Made by a program: the position numbers and the translations under genes. The notes below the pieces were generated by a model. It searched no databases, had not been told where the DNA came from, and saw nothing but the letters and a program-made list of their open reading frames with translations. Positions 8,771 through 18,411 of a DNA stretch of 64,000 bases are shown here, one piece after another (position 1 is the stretch's first letter; each line of letters begins with the position of its first letter). The DNA is from Bacteroidetes bacterium ADurb.Bin013 (GTDB taxonomy: Bacteria > Bacteroidota > Bacteroidia > Bacteroidales > UBA932). The stretch lies in NCBI GenBank assembly GCA_002071385.1, contig MWFB01000004.1, positions 51,874-115,873 on the forward strand, in the 5' to 3' direction.

Positions 8771-9551
8771 CCAAAATTCTTCCGCAGTATTCGCATACGA
8801 TGATCTTTTTGCTCATCTTTATGTCAAGCTGGCGCTGAGGCGGAATTTTATTGAAACAGCCGCCGCAGGCATCGCGCTTAACGGTCACAACGGCAAGACC
8901 GTTGTGTGCATTTTTCCGGACCTTGCGGTATGCAGAGAGGACGCGCGCATCTATCTGGCTTTCTAAATGTTCCACCTTGCGGAGCAGGGCTTCTTCTTCC
9001 TTGGCCGTTTCACTGATAATGCTTTCCAGTTCTTTTTTCTTGGCCTCCAGGTCTTTCTGCCTTTCCAGGTGGTCGTTCTTTGTTTTTTCCAGCGTCTCCT
9101 TCCTGTCCTTGAGCAGGATTGAAAACTCCCGGATATACTTTTCTGCCATCTCGGCATCCAATACCTGGTTTTCAATTTCCTTGGCCAGGGAATCAAACTC
9201 GCGGCTATTCTTTACATTAGCCTGCTGGGCCTCATACCTGGCAACCATGCCACGGGCATTGTCAGCATCGATCCTGCGAAATGCAATGTCTTTTTCAATA
9301 TCACGGATCTCCTTGAGCAGATTCTCCATTCTGGTGGCAAGGCCTTTAATGTCATCCTCCAGGTCCTGGACTTCCAGGGGGAGTTCGCCACGTAACAGGT
9401 GTATTTTGTCTATCTGTGAGTCTGTTGTCTGAAGTTGAAAAAGAAGACGCAATTTTTCCTCCATGGTCAGCGTACCTTCCTGTTCTGCTTTTTGCAGGGC
9501 TGTAAATGATCCGGCATCTGTTCCTGCAGTTTTTGTCGTTTTCTTTGTCAT
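8748..9551 (-). CDS. Coiled-coil protein with C-terminal C4 zinc ribbon (DUF164/CdsZ type)
   Basis: A 267-residue cytoplasmic protein. About 170 residues of charged heptad-rich coiled coil (residues 35-205) are followed by a zinc ribbon with CGGC and CEYC pairs near the C-terminus. This matches the zf-RING_7/DUF164 family, whose members pair with Nif3 in many bacteria, exactly as here: the Nif3 gene ends 14 bases upstream. The molecular role is uncertain; nucleic-acid or protein binding through the ribbon is an inference. The ATG at 9551 is the only plausible start. Confidence 0.85.
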   Translation of the reverse strand: MTKKTTKTAGTDAGSFTALQKAEQEGTLTMEEKLRLLFQLQTTDSQIDKIHLLRGELPLEVQDLEDDIKGLATRMENLLKEIRDIEKDIAFRRIDADNARGMVARYEAQQANVKNSREFDSLAKEIENQVLDAEMAEKYIREFSILLKDRKETLEKTKNDHLERQKDLEAKKKELESIISETAKEEEALLRKVEHLESQIDARVLSAYRKVRKNAHNGLAVVTVKRDACGGCFNKIPPQRQLDIKMSKKIIVCEYCGRILVDPAFEE

Positions 9552-9565
9552 AATCTAATTGATAA

Positions 9566-10366
9566 TTAATAATACCTGATGGGATTTGTGTAGACCTGTG
9601 TTTTGCGGACGGCAAAGTTAGGGAATTTTTTCATAAGCTGGTTGACTATCTGGTCCTGCACCCCGGCTTCTGATTCATAATGCCCTATGTCTGCGAGCAT
9701 TAATTGCGGAACTGTCTCGAAATAGGTGTGATAACTGAAATCTGCACTTACAAAGATATCTGCACCGGAACGTAATGCATAAGGAATCAGGGAAGACCCG
9801 TTTCCACCACAAAGGGCCACCCTTTTCACTTGACTGTGAAAGGATTCGGAGGCCTTACAATGTTTCAGGGCAAAGGTGGATTTGAGCATCGCAAAAAAAT
9901 CTTTGGTTGCCATAGGGTACTCGAGATCCCCCACCACGCCAAGACCGCATGGGGCGGCATCCTGTTCCTGGCATGATTCCGGGGCCAGAATGGAAAGGTT
10001 CTTTAGTTTCAGAGCCCGGGCCATAGCCCCGCTGACACCGTCCATGATCTTGTCGGCATTGGTATGCATGGAATAAACCACCATGTTGCCCCGGACTGCA
10101 GCGGCAACGGTACGTTCCACGGGAGTACTGTCCTTCAGGCTTTTCAAGCCTTTGAATATGAGCGGATGATGCGATATGACCATGTTCAGACCATCTGCCA
10201 GGGCTTCTTCCAACACTTCCGGGGTGCAATCAAGGCATACCAGGACTCCCCTGACTATTGTGGTGGAATTGCCTATGCAAAGCCCGGAATTATCCCATTC
10301 TTCCTGTAATCCCTGCGGGGCCCAATGTTCAAGTACTTCTATGATGTCAGCTACCGTGGTTTTCAT
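9566..10366 (-). CDS. Nif3-like dinuclear metal-centre protein
   Basis: 266 residues of the Nif3/YbgI (GTP cyclohydrolase I type 2 homologue) family, a ring hexamer with a two-metal site of unknown substrate. Visible metal-ligand motifs are SHHPLIF (two His) and MHTNAD in the first half, and DIGHYESE late in the protein. The first half also has WDNSGLCIGN. It lacks the extra inserted domain that makes many Gram-positive and Bacteroidota members about 365 residues long, so this is the compact form. The start overlaps the MerR-gene stop as ATGA (10363-10366). Confidence 0.88.
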   Translation of the reverse strand: MKTTVADIIEVLEHWAPQGLQEEWDNSGLCIGNSTTIVRGVLVCLDCTPEVLEEALADGLNMVISHHPLIFKGLKSLKDSTPVERTVAAAVRGNMVVYSMHTNADKIMDGVSGAMARALKLKNLSILAPESCQEQDAAPCGLGVVGDLEYPMATKDFFAMLKSTFALKHCKASESFHSQVKRVALCGGNGSSLIPYALRSGADIFVSADFSYHTYFETVPQLMLADIGHYESEAGVQDQIVNQLMKKFPNFAVRKTQVYTNPIRYY

Positions 10367-10683
10367 CCCATCATGTCCTTGATTTCTGCCAATTGTGACT
10401 TGATGCTGTTGAGTGAAGCAATGATGTCCACTGTCCTGTCCTCGCCTTCTTTGTTGTCCTTCAGGCGTTTTTTCGTGCCTTCCAGGGTAAGCCCGCGTTC
10501 TTTCACCAGGTGGTGGATGGTTTTATACGTAGCCAGGTCTTCTGCCGTGAATAGCCTGTTCCCTTTTTTATTGCGTACGGGTTTAATAAAATCGCTGAAT
10601 GTGGTGGACCAGAAACGTACCAGGGAAGTGCTTTCTCCCAGTATTTGCGCCACTTCTCCTATAGAGTAATACATTTTTTCCAT
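10363..10683 (-). CDS. MerR-family helix-turn-helix regulator
   Basis: A 106-residue protein whose N-terminal two-thirds is a MerR winged helix-turn-helix: YYSIGEVAQILG, then VRFWSTTF and GNRLFTAEDL. A short C-terminal helix follows instead of an effector domain. No metal-binding cysteines are present, so it is not a metal sensor of the classical type. The family is found in Bacteroidota in this position between M23 peptidases and Nif3. What it regulates is not evident; autoregulation or control of envelope genes is speculation. Six bases separate it from the upstream peptidase gene. Confidence 0.88.
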   Translation of the reverse strand: MEKMYYSIGEVAQILGESTSLVRFWSTTFSDFIKPVRNKKGNRLFTAEDLATYKTIHHLVKERGLTLEGTKKRLKDNKEGEDRTVDIIASLNSIKSQLAEIKDMMG

Positions 10684-10688
10684 ATTCC

Positions 10689-11645
10689 TTAATCTAAAGA
10701 TTGTCCTGTATTGTAAGCTGTAAGCATGATCTGCCGGTACTCACGTGGCATAACATCCATGAAGTAATAGTGGACCGGGTCCATGACCAGGTCGTTCTGC
10801 CACACTTCATAATGGAGATGAGGCATGAAGGACATGCCCGTAGACCCTACCCGTGCTATTGTCATTCCCCTGGTTACATATTGACCTTCCCTGACAAAAA
10901 TATCACTCAGATGTGCATAAACGGTGGAATAACCCCTGTAAGGATGCCTGATTTCCACAACATTTCCCTTGCCTCTTGCAGAACGTGCCACATTGACAAC
11001 CTGGCCATCGGCCGTTGCCAGCACATCTGTCCCCAGTCCCACCAGGAAATCCATGCCTGTATGATCCATGGGTATTTTATAAAAAGGATGAATGCGGCGC
11101 CCCGTCGTTGCTCCCATGGCTTCCATGGATGGGGTTCGAAGCGGAAAGGCAGCCGGGAGGTATTTCAGGCTGTCCAGTTTATCATATATACTGTTTGTTA
11201 CCTGGTAAAGAATGCCGGTTACCCACAATGCCCGTAGTTCCAGGCCGGTGATCACAGAATCTGCATGGTAGGCCAGCGCAAAGGAAGGGTCTTCCATCAG
11301 CTGGCGGTAATGTGAAATATCGGCATCTTCTGTCACATCCAGCGGTCTTGAATGCAGTACGGTCCCGTAAATGCTCTTATCCCTGACCTCCAGTTCTTCC
11401 AGCACTTTGTTAAGGGGGCCCATTTCACCGCTAAGCCTCTTATATTCGCTTTGCATGATCTGTGTTTCACGGATGAGTTCTCTTTCGGCAGGCGACAGAA
11501 TAAACAACCCGAAGATCAGATAATAGATCAGTGCAAGTCCGATGCTGGCAAGAAAAAACCAGAAAATGCGCTTTAGGATGGTTTTAACATTGTAACGCAC
11601 CCTGGTGAATTCCAATTTTTCCTTATTGAACTGATACCGGTTCAT
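10689..11645 (-). CDS. M23-family metallopeptidase, membrane anchored (second copy)
   Basis: A 318-residue peptidoglycan hydrolase-like protein. A membrane anchor (about residues 27-50) is followed by a coiled-coil linker. The C-terminal LytM/M23 domain has HTGMDF (zinc His and Asp), the VYAHLS segment and HLHYEVW (zinc and catalytic His). Both canonical zinc motifs are intact, so it is likely an active endopeptidase or a close regulator of one. It lies directly downstream of a paralogous M23 gene (8-base gap); the two probably work together in cell-wall remodelling. Confidence 0.88.
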   Translation of the reverse strand: MNRYQFNKEKLEFTRVRYNVKTILKRIFWFFLASIGLALIYYLIFGLFILSPAERELIRETQIMQSEYKRLSGEMGPLNKVLEELEVRDKSIYGTVLHSRPLDVTEDADISHYRQLMEDPSFALAYHADSVITGLELRALWVTGILYQVTNSIYDKLDSLKYLPAAFPLRTPSMEAMGATTGRRIHPFYKIPMDHTGMDFLVGLGTDVLATADGQVVNVARSARGKGNVVEIRHPYRGYSTVYAHLSDIFVREGQYVTRGMTIARVGSTGMSFMPHLHYEVWQNDLVMDPVHYYFMDVMPREYRQIMLTAYNTGQSLD

Positions 11646-11653
11646 TTCAGAAA

Positions 11654-12619
11654 CTATTGGCGTCCGCCCAGGATTACCGCATGGTAATCGTCCGTTGCAA
11701 TATTATTGTCGAAATAATTATAAGGATTGACCGGACGTCCCATATATATTACCTCGTAATGTATATGAGGGCCTGTTGATTTCCCTGTTGCTCCCAGGAG
11801 GCCTATCTGCTCTCCGCGCTTGACCAGCTGTCCTTCATATACGGTGGTCTTGTTCAGGTGAGCGTAACGAGTCTTATAGCCAAATCCGTGGTCAATCAGT
11901 AAATAACGTCCGTAACCGTTGTATTCGAAACGTATCGCTTCAACTTTCCCGTCACCCGTTGCATACACAGGTGAATTGGGTGCCCCCGTAAGGTCGATTC
12001 CCTCATGCATCCTGATATCACCGTACACGGGATCCTTCCTGTAACCAAAACCTCCTGACCACCTGAAATTTCTTGTATCCTCAGGAATAGGCAATATCGA
12101 TGGAATGCACTTGGCCACTTCTCCTACCTGGCCGGCCACACGTTCCACGTCATCAAAAGATTTTGACTGTATATAGGCCTTCTTCATGATCCTGTCATAA
12201 CTCAGGGCCGTTGTCAATAGCAATTTGGAGTTCTGGACATACTCCAGATGGGGATAACGGTTGGACCCCCCGAATCCGGCATTTCTGACCTCCCCGGGGA
12301 TCTGTTCCATCCCAAATATATTCCTGTAGATGTTGTTGTCCCGGAGTTGCAGGTTTTCCAGCCTTTTTTCAGCCTGGGTCATCTGTTTATTAAGAAGTTC
12401 CAAACCTGACTGTGCGTTTTCATACTCCCTTTCCAGCTTGACCAGCCTGGGAGTTTTCAGTTTGAATCCCTCTGTGTAGACCAGGTAATAACCCAACGCC
12501 ACCACCAGGCTAATGGGCAGGAGAACGAAAACCCTTATCAGGTAAAAGCGCAATGAGTTCTTTTGCAGCTCGTAAGAAAGTGTTTTGGGATTATATTTGT
12601 ATTTTCTTTTTCCTGCCAT
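11654..12619 (-). CDS. M23-family metallopeptidase, membrane anchored (first copy)
   Basis: 321 residues from the ATG at 12619 (MAGKRKYKYNPKTLSYE). The frame also extends to 12667, but those 16 residues precede the conserved cytoplasmic head and would cover the promoter. A membrane helix (about 23-45) and coiled coil precede the LytM domain, with HEGIDL, RYAHLN and HIHYEVIY zinc and catalytic motifs. It is divergent from alaS, an arrangement I believe recurs in Bacteroidota. It is probably the first gene of the 12.6-kb minus-strand run. Confidence 0.88.
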   Translation of the reverse strand: MAGKRKYKYNPKTLSYELQKNSLRFYLIRVFVLLPISLVVALGYYLVYTEGFKLKTPRLVKLEREYENAQSGLELLNKQMTQAEKRLENLQLRDNNIYRNIFGMEQIPGEVRNAGFGGSNRYPHLEYVQNSKLLLTTALSYDRIMKKAYIQSKSFDDVERVAGQVGEVAKCIPSILPIPEDTRNFRWSGGFGYRKDPVYGDIRMHEGIDLTGAPNSPVYATGDGKVEAIRFEYNGYGRYLLIDHGFGYKTRYAHLNKTTVYEGQLVKRGEQIGLLGATGKSTGPHIHYEVIYMGRPVNPYNYFDNNIATDDYHAVILGGRQ

Positions 12620-12646
12620 AAGTGATGTAAACAGGTTATTAACGAG

Positions 12647-12654
12647 CAAAGATA
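12647..12654 (-). promoter_or_regulatory. -7 promoter element for the M23/dnaB/rnf gene run
   Basis: TATCTTTG on the minus strand fits the Bacteroidota -7 consensus TAnnTTTG. It lies 27 bases upstream of the ATG at 12619. No convincing TTG is present at the expected -33 spacing, so the call rests on the -7 box and its position. Confidence 0.5.
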
Positions 12655-12674
12655 AGTATTTTTCCAAAAAGCGG

Positions 12675-12682
12675 TATATTTG
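12675..12682 (+). promoter_or_regulatory. -7 promoter element for alaS
   Basis: TATATTTG matches TAnnTTTG and lies 21 bases before the alaS ATG. It is back to back with the element for the M23 gene, so the 84-base divergent spacer carries both promoters. The -33 element is weak. Confidence 0.5.
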
Positions 12683-12703
12683 TCCCTTATTATTGTAGCT
12701 ATT

Positions 12704-15319
12704 ATGACTTCAGGCGATATTCGGAAGACCTTCCTGAATTTTTTTGAGAAGAAAGGACATACTATAGTTCCCTCTGCACCCATGGTAATAAAGAACGATC
12801 CCACCCTCATGTTTACCAATGCGGGGATGAACCAGTTCAAGGATTGGTTCCTGGGTAATGAGCCTGCTGCGCACAGGCGCGTGGCCAACACCCAGAAATG
12901 TCTCAGGGTGAGCGGAAAGCACAATGATCTGGAAGAAGTGGGACACGACACGTACCATCATACCATGTTCGAGATGCTGGGCAACTGGAGTTTCGGCGAT
13001 TATTTCAAGAAAGAATCCATAACCTGGGCCTGGGAACTCCTTCACCAGGTATTCAAACTGGATGCAGACCGTCTTTATGCCACTGTGTTTGAAGGTTCGG
13101 ACGAGGACAGCCTGGGCCCCGATGATGAATCGCGTGCCATCTGGGAGGAATTCCTTCCCCCGGAACGGATCCTGGCGGGCAGCAAAAAGGATAATTTCTG
13201 GGAAATGGGAGAGACAGGGCCATGCGGACCCTGCAGCGAAATCCATGTTGACCTCAGAAGTCCCGGTGAGCGAGCCGAGGTCAAGGGAGTATCCCTGGTC
13301 AACAAGGGGCACCCCCTGGTCGTGGAAATCTGGAATCTTGTTTTTATACAGTTCAACCGTAAAACCGACGGGAAACTGGTAGCACTGGAGCAAAAACACG
13401 TAGATACGGGCATGGGGCTGGAACGGTTGTGCATGGCAATCCAGGGAAAAACAAGCAATTACGACACCGACCTGTTCCAGGGACTGATAAGGTCCATTGG
13501 GTTGTTATGCAACAAGGAATATGGAAAGGATGACCAGGTGGATGTGGCCATGCGTGTAATCTCAGACCACCTCAGAGCCATATGCTTTTCCATAGCCGAC
13601 GGACAGCTGCCCTCGAACGTGAAAGCCGGTTATGTAATCAGGCGCATCCTGCGCAGGGCGGTTCGTTACGGACATTCTTTCCTGGGTTTTGACAAGCCAT
13701 TCCTTTGTGAACTGGTTCCCTCCCTGATACAACAGATGGGAGAAGCGTTCCCGGAGCTTATTCAGCAACAGGGCCTGATCCAGAACATTATCCGCCAGGA
13801 AGAAGAAGCTTTTTTACGGGCCCTGGAAAAGGGGACCCGTTTATTTGAATATTTTGTCCGTGACAAGACACTGAAAGAGTTCAGCGGCAAGGACGCCTTC
13901 CTCCTGTACGACACCTATGGGTTCCCGCTTGACCTTACCATCCTTATGGCCAGGGAAAAGGGACTGGCAGTGAATATTGCTGAATTCGAGGAAGAATTGC
14001 AGGCACAGAAAGACAGGGCACGTAAGGCCACCCTTGTAAAAGAAGGAGACTGGGTTGAGGTACGCCCGTTCATACAACCTTCATTCCTCGGATATGAGAC
14101 CACGGAGACTTTTTCCCGTATCACCCGCTACAGGAAAGTCAGGTCAAAAAACCGTGAATTCTACCATATTGTATTGGACCAGACGCCTTTTTATGCCCAG
14201 AGCGGAGGACAGGTGGGCGATTCAGGCTACCTGGAAAACACCCAGGGAGAGAAAATCCCTGTTACTGACACCATCAAGGAAAACAACCTGATTCTGCATA
14301 TTTCGCCAAATGCCCCGGAAAATCCGGAGACGGAATTCCGTGCTGTCGTTGACCGGGAACGCAGGCAGACCATTGCCAATAACCATACTGCCACCCACCT
14401 GCTTCATTATGCGCTCAGACAGGTGCTCGGGCCGCAGGTTGAACAGAAAGGGTCTCAGGTGTCGGCCGAGGGATTGCGTTTCGATTTTTCTCATTATGCC
14501 CGGATGGAACCGGAAGAAATCCGGAAAACCGAACGTATTGTGAATGATCTGATCCGCAAAAACATAGTCCAGGATGCGTTGCAGGACATTCCCCTGGAAG
14601 AAGCAGGACAGATGGGTGCCATTGCCCTGTTTGGGGAAAAATACGGAGCAAAGGTCCGGGTGATCCGCTTTGGTGAATCCATAGAACTGTGTGGCGGAAC
14701 ACATACTTCGGCCACAGGCAATATCGGGATATTCAAGATAGCGAGTGAAGGCGCCATTGCAGCCGGCGTACGCAGAATAGAGGCTATCACAGGCCTTGCC
14801 GTGGAACGGAAAATTGAAGAAATGGAAACCATGCTCCTGGGTGTCAAGAACCTGATGAATGACCATCCCGATATCATTGCCTCGGTGCAAAAAATGTTGC
14901 ATGAAAACGAAGACCTGCATAAAGTGGTGGAAGAAAACAGGCGTGAACGGGCTGTATCCCTGGGAAAATCACTCTGGGAACAACGCTCCAGCCTGAACGG
15001 CATTCAATTTGTACACCTGCGGGGTGTATACATGCCCGAAATGATAAAAGACATGGCGTTCTCTTTCCGCGAAGGCAACTACGATAACATGGCTTTTGCC
15101 GCAGCCTATGAACATAACGGCAAGGCCAACCTGACCCTGCTTCTTTCCAAGGACCTTGTCAGCCAGGGTTTGCATGCGGCAGAGATTGTCCGTAATGCAG
15201 CCAGGCATATAGGAGGAGGCGGGGGAGGACAAGATTTTTATGCAACTGCCGGGGGGAAAGATACGGGAGGACTGCAGGCAGCCCTTGATGCCATAGCCGA
15301 AGCATTGAAGAACCATTAA
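12704..15319 (+). CDS. alaS: Alanine--tRNA ligase
   Basis: 871-residue class II aminoacyl-tRNA synthetase. MFTNAGMNQFKDWFLG and GPCGPCSEIH belong to the catalytic core. The editing-domain zinc motif is intact: NNHTATHLLH plus CGGTH further on. The C-terminal domain ends with a glycine-rich GGGGGGQDF segment. The start is MTSGDIRKTFLNFF at 12704; the frame opens 24 bases earlier at 12680 inside the promoter, so that is not used. Eleven bases separate it from the LptF-type gene, suggesting an operon alaS-lptF-fmt-TPK. Confidence 0.98.
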   Translation: MTSGDIRKTFLNFFEKKGHTIVPSAPMVIKNDPTLMFTNAGMNQFKDWFLGNEPAAHRRVANTQKCLRVSGKHNDLEEVGHDTYHHTMFEMLGNWSFGDYFKKESITWAWELLHQVFKLDADRLYATVFEGSDEDSLGPDDESRAIWEEFLPPERILAGSKKDNFWEMGETGPCGPCSEIHVDLRSPGERAEVKGVSLVNKGHPLVVEIWNLVFIQFNRKTDGKLVALEQKHVDTGMGLERLCMAIQGKTSNYDTDLFQGLIRSIGLLCNKEYGKDDQVDVAMRVISDHLRAICFSIADGQLPSNVKAGYVIRRILRRAVRYGHSFLGFDKPFLCELVPSLIQQMGEAFPELIQQQGLIQNIIRQEEEAFLRALEKGTRLFEYFVRDKTLKEFSGKDAFLLYDTYGFPLDLTILMAREKGLAVNIAEFEEELQAQKDRARKATLVKEGDWVEVRPFIQPSFLGYETTETFSRITRYRKVRSKNREFYHIVLDQTPFYAQSGGQVGDSGYLENTQGEKIPVTDTIKENNLILHISPNAPENPETEFRAVVDRERRQTIANNHTATHLLHYALRQVLGPQVEQKGSQVSAEGLRFDFSHYARMEPEEIRKTERIVNDLIRKNIVQDALQDIPLEEAGQMGAIALFGEKYGAKVRVIRFGESIELCGGTHTSATGNIGIFKIASEGAIAAGVRRIEAITGLAVERKIEEMETMLLGVKNLMNDHPDIIASVQKMLHENEDLHKVVEENRRERAVSLGKSLWEQRSSLNGIQFVHLRGVYMPEMIKDMAFSFREGNYDNMAFAAAYEHNGKANLTLLLSKDLVSQGLHAAEIVRNAARHIGGGGGGQDFYATAGGKDTGGLQAALDAIAEALKNH

Positions 15320-15330
15320 ACCCACTGGCG

Positions 15331-16788
15331 GTGAAAATATTCGACCGTTTCCTGGTCCGCTCTTTCCTTGGGCCCTTGTTCCTGACTATTTTCATAGTCC
15401 TGTTCGTGCTTGTGTTGCAGTTTCTCTGGGTATACATAGACGAACTGGTGGGAAAAGGGCTGGGATTGAAGGTTATCCTGGAATTCCTCTTCTGGGGAAC
15501 CTGCACCGTCATTCCCATGGCGCTTCCCCTGGCCACCCTGCTGGCTTCCATCATGACCATGGGGAACCTTGGAGAATTCAACGAATTGCTGGCCATGAAA
15601 GCGGCAGGAATTTCATTGCAGCGCATTATGCGTCCTCTCATTATTCTTTCTTTTCTTGTTTCTGTGGTTGCTTTTTTTTCTGCCAACAACCTGATGCCAC
15701 TGGCTTACAAGAATATTTTCGCATTACGGGATGACATATCCCGTACCAAGGAGGAAATCCGTATTCCTACCGGTATCTTTTACAACGGGATAGACAATTA
15801 CAGCCTCCGGGTTGAACACAGGGACAAGGCAACCGATATGCTGTATGATGTAATGGTTTACAACCACAGCTCCAGAAGGGGAAACAGCAGTGTGACCCTG
15901 GCCGATTCCGGATCCATCCGGCTTACCGAAGACAAGAAAAATATTCTTTTCACCCTGTTCAGCGGAGAAACATATGAGGAGGGCGAAAGGAAATCAGTTG
16001 CCGATACTTCTTTTGCCATGCAACGGATTAAATTTGAAAAACAGGAGATCGTCATTGAACTGACCAATTATGCCTTTCAAAGACGTGACGGAGATCGCTT
16101 TGGAAGCGACGTGATGGCACAGGGGGTCCGTAATCTGGGCCACCGGCGTGACTCGCTGGACTCTCTCTATACCATTTCCCTGGACCTGTTTCAAAAACGA
16201 ATGCTCATAGCCGGGGGACTGGCTTTTGCACGTCAGATGGACACTTCAGACAGGCAACAGTATAAGGGGGATTTCCCCATTGAACAGCTTCCCGATCCCT
16301 CAAAAAGCACGCAGTATCCCGACCTGTTGAACCGGGCCATAGGCAAGGTGGACCAAATGATAAACCAGGTGGACAATTACATGATAGAAGAAGTCCAGAT
16401 ACACCTTCCCCTGAGAAGAACAAAAGTTGAGTGGTACCGTAAATTCACAGTGGCTTTTGCCTGTTTTATCTTCTTTTTCATAGGAGCCCCCCTGGGAGCC
16501 ATCATCCGTAAAGGAGGACTGGGCACACCGGTGATTGTTTCCATGCTGTTTTTTGTGGTCTATTACGTGATTGACATATCCGGAAAAAAGCTGGCCACAG
16601 ACGGATCGGTAACGGCTGCCATGGGCACCCTCATATCATCGCTGGTCTTGCTTCCCCTGGGGGTGTTCCTGACTTATAAAGCCACAACCGACTCGGCTTT
16701 ATTCAACAAAGATGCGTATCTTGTGATGATCAGGAAAATCAGGAAGCATTTACCACTTCGCCATGATAAAGAAAACGAACAAGCCTGA
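15331..16788 (+). CDS. LptF/LptG (YjgP/YjgQ) family permease, LptF-like
   Basis: 485 residues; inner-membrane permease of the lipopolysaccharide transport ABC complex. N-terminal helices with LATLLASIMTMGNLGEFNELLAMKAAG-type motifs (MGNLGEFNELLAMKAAG is the cytoplasmic coupling region) are followed by a large periplasmic beta domain. Three C-terminal helices end the protein. The start is GTG at 15331. It is longer than E. coli LptF (about 366), with the additional length in the region between about residues 250 and 350. A second, shorter family member is encoded at 24543-25655, and the two would form the heterodimer; which is F and which G is inferred. Confidence 0.85.
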   Translation: MKIFDRFLVRSFLGPLFLTIFIVLFVLVLQFLWVYIDELVGKGLGLKVILEFLFWGTCTVIPMALPLATLLASIMTMGNLGEFNELLAMKAAGISLQRIMRPLIILSFLVSVVAFFSANNLMPLAYKNIFALRDDISRTKEEIRIPTGIFYNGIDNYSLRVEHRDKATDMLYDVMVYNHSSRRGNSSVTLADSGSIRLTEDKKNILFTLFSGETYEEGERKSVADTSFAMQRIKFEKQEIVIELTNYAFQRRDGDRFGSDVMAQGVRNLGHRRDSLDSLYTISLDLFQKRMLIAGGLAFARQMDTSDRQQYKGDFPIEQLPDPSKSTQYPDLLNRAIGKVDQMINQVDNYMIEEVQIHLPLRRTKVEWYRKFTVAFACFIFFFIGAPLGAIIRKGGLGTPVIVSMLFFVVYYVIDISGKKLATDGSVTAAMGTLISSLVLLPLGVFLTYKATTDSALFNKDAYLVMIRKIRKHLPLRHDKENEQA

Positions 16789-17731
16789 CATTGTTTTTAT
16801 GGGAACTCCCGGTTTTGCAGCCGGGGTATTGCTGGAGCTCCTGCGGCAGGGATATCCTGTAAAGGGCGTTGTGACCGCTCCCGATAAACCCTCCGGCAGG
16901 GGTCTTGTCATGCGCCCTTCGGCCGTGAAAATGACAGCACTGGAACACAACCTGCCGGTGCTGCAGCCCGTTTCGCTGAAAGACGAAGGTTTTCTGGAAA
17001 GTCTTGCCCTATGGGACGCTCCTGTTTTCGTGGTTGTGGCTTTCAGGATGTTACCTCCCCAGGTTTGGCAAATGCCATCTCACGGATGTCTGAACCTGCA
17101 TGCTTCCCTGCTTCCCATGTACCGGGGCGCGGCCCCTATTAACCACGCCCTGATCAATGGGGAAAAAGAAACCGGGTTGACAACCTTTCTAATTGATGAA
17201 CAAATAGATACGGGAGCAATACTCCTGCAGCACCCCATCCCCGTGGAAGAGCGTGACAATGCAGGATCCCTCCATGATAAAATGATGGAAGCCGGTGGTC
17301 CCCTGGTGGCAAGAACCATTGACGGCCTCTGGTCGGGCAGCCTAAAACCGGTGCCACAACCATTCGTTGCGCCAGAAGAGGTGAAGCCGGCACCCCGGAT
17401 AAGCAGGGAAACCTGCCGTATTGACTGGAACCGTGAACCCGGACAGATCGTGAATCTTGTCAGGGGGCTGAGTCCCTATCCCTGTGCTTTCTCAACCTTG
17501 AAGAAAGGGGATACCCTGATGGACATCAAGGTGTATGAAGCCCGGGCCGAAATTGTCCTGCATGGCGATTCCCCGGGCGAAGTTGTCTCGGACTGGAAAA
17601 CAACCATAAAAATCGCCTGCTGCGGAGGATATGTCCATTTGCTGGAAGTCCAGGCTCCGGGTAAAAAACGGCTGGCTGCCGGTGCCTTTCTTGCAGGATT
17701 CAGGAACACAGAAGAACTGACTTTTCTATGA
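16763..17731 (+). CDS. fmt: Methionyl-tRNA formyltransferase
   Basis: 322 residues; formylates initiator Met-tRNA from 10-formyl-THF. The N-terminal formyltransferase domain has FMGTPGFAAG, the catalytic NLHASLLPMYRGAAPI segment (Asn and His) and GLTTFLIDEQIDTGAIL (Asp). The C-terminal OB-like domain follows, starting around residue 210. The ATG at 16763 overlaps the 3' end of the permease gene by 26 bases. Its own stop overlaps the next start as ATGA. Confidence 0.96.
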   Translation: MIKKTNKPDIVFMGTPGFAAGVLLELLRQGYPVKGVVTAPDKPSGRGLVMRPSAVKMTALEHNLPVLQPVSLKDEGFLESLALWDAPVFVVVAFRMLPPQVWQMPSHGCLNLHASLLPMYRGAAPINHALINGEKETGLTTFLIDEQIDTGAILLQHPIPVEERDNAGSLHDKMMEAGGPLVARTIDGLWSGSLKPVPQPFVAPEEVKPAPRISRETCRIDWNREPGQIVNLVRGLSPYPCAFSTLKKGDTLMDIKVYEARAEIVLHGDSPGEVVSDWKTTIKIACCGGYVHLLEVQAPGKKRLAAGAFLAGFRNTEELTFL

Positions 17732-18411
17732 AAATGAAAGAAGCCGTTATTCTGGCCCAGGGGGCATATCCTTCACACCCTTACCCGTTACACCTGCTGG
17801 AGACGGCCGGGACCCTCATTTGTACTGACGGGGCCGTGAATAAACTGCAGGGACGGGAACCCGACCGGGTTGTGGGTGACCTTGATTCCTTGTCGGAAAC
17901 GTTACGGGAAAAATACAGCTCACGGCTTGTGCAGGATATATCCCAGGAGACAAATGATTTGACAAAAGCCGTGCAATATTGCTTCCGGGAAGGTTTCCGG
18001 AGCATTGTCATCCTGGGGGCCACCGGTCTCAGGGAAGACCACACACTGGGAAACATCTCCCTTTTGGGTACTTACGCACAGATGATGGATACAGTGCGCA
18101 TGGTGACAGATCATGGTGTATTCTTTGTTTTTGCCCGGGGAACACAAAAGGCCGATGGCTTCATGGAGGTGAATATCCCCTGCCCGGCGGGAAATCCCGT
18201 CTCATTCTTTGCCATCAACCCCGCAATGAGGTTACGCGCGAAGGGTGTGCATTATCCGGTGGAAAGCGTGGTCTTTGACTCCTGGTGGAAAGCCACGCTC
18301 AATCGTTGTACGGGAAGCAGCCTGGAGTTGTCCTTTCTGAACGGGCCTTTACTGGTTTACCTTCCCTATCCCCCTACCTGGACGGAAGTCCCGGACATTC
18401 CGGCAGGGTAA
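17728..18411 (+). CDS. Thiamine pyrophosphokinase
   Basis: 227-residue enzyme converting thiamine and ATP to thiamine diphosphate and AMP. Family motifs in order: ICTDGAVNKL, VVGDLDSL, ETNDLTKAVQYC and LGATGLREDHTLGN, all intact. The C-terminal beta domain is present. The ATG at 17728 overlaps the fmt stop by four bases. The last 38 bases overlap, tail to tail, the 3' end of the DUF4249 gene on the other strand, with no terminator between them. Confidence 0.92.
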   Translation: MKMKEAVILAQGAYPSHPYPLHLLETAGTLICTDGAVNKLQGREPDRVVGDLDSLSETLREKYSSRLVQDISQETNDLTKAVQYCFREGFRSIVILGATGLREDHTLGNISLLGTYAQMMDTVRMVTDHGVFFVFARGTQKADGFMEVNIPCPAGNPVSFFAINPAMRLRAKGVHYPVESVVFDSWWKATLNRCTGSSLELSFLNGPLLVYLPYPPTWTEVPDIPAG

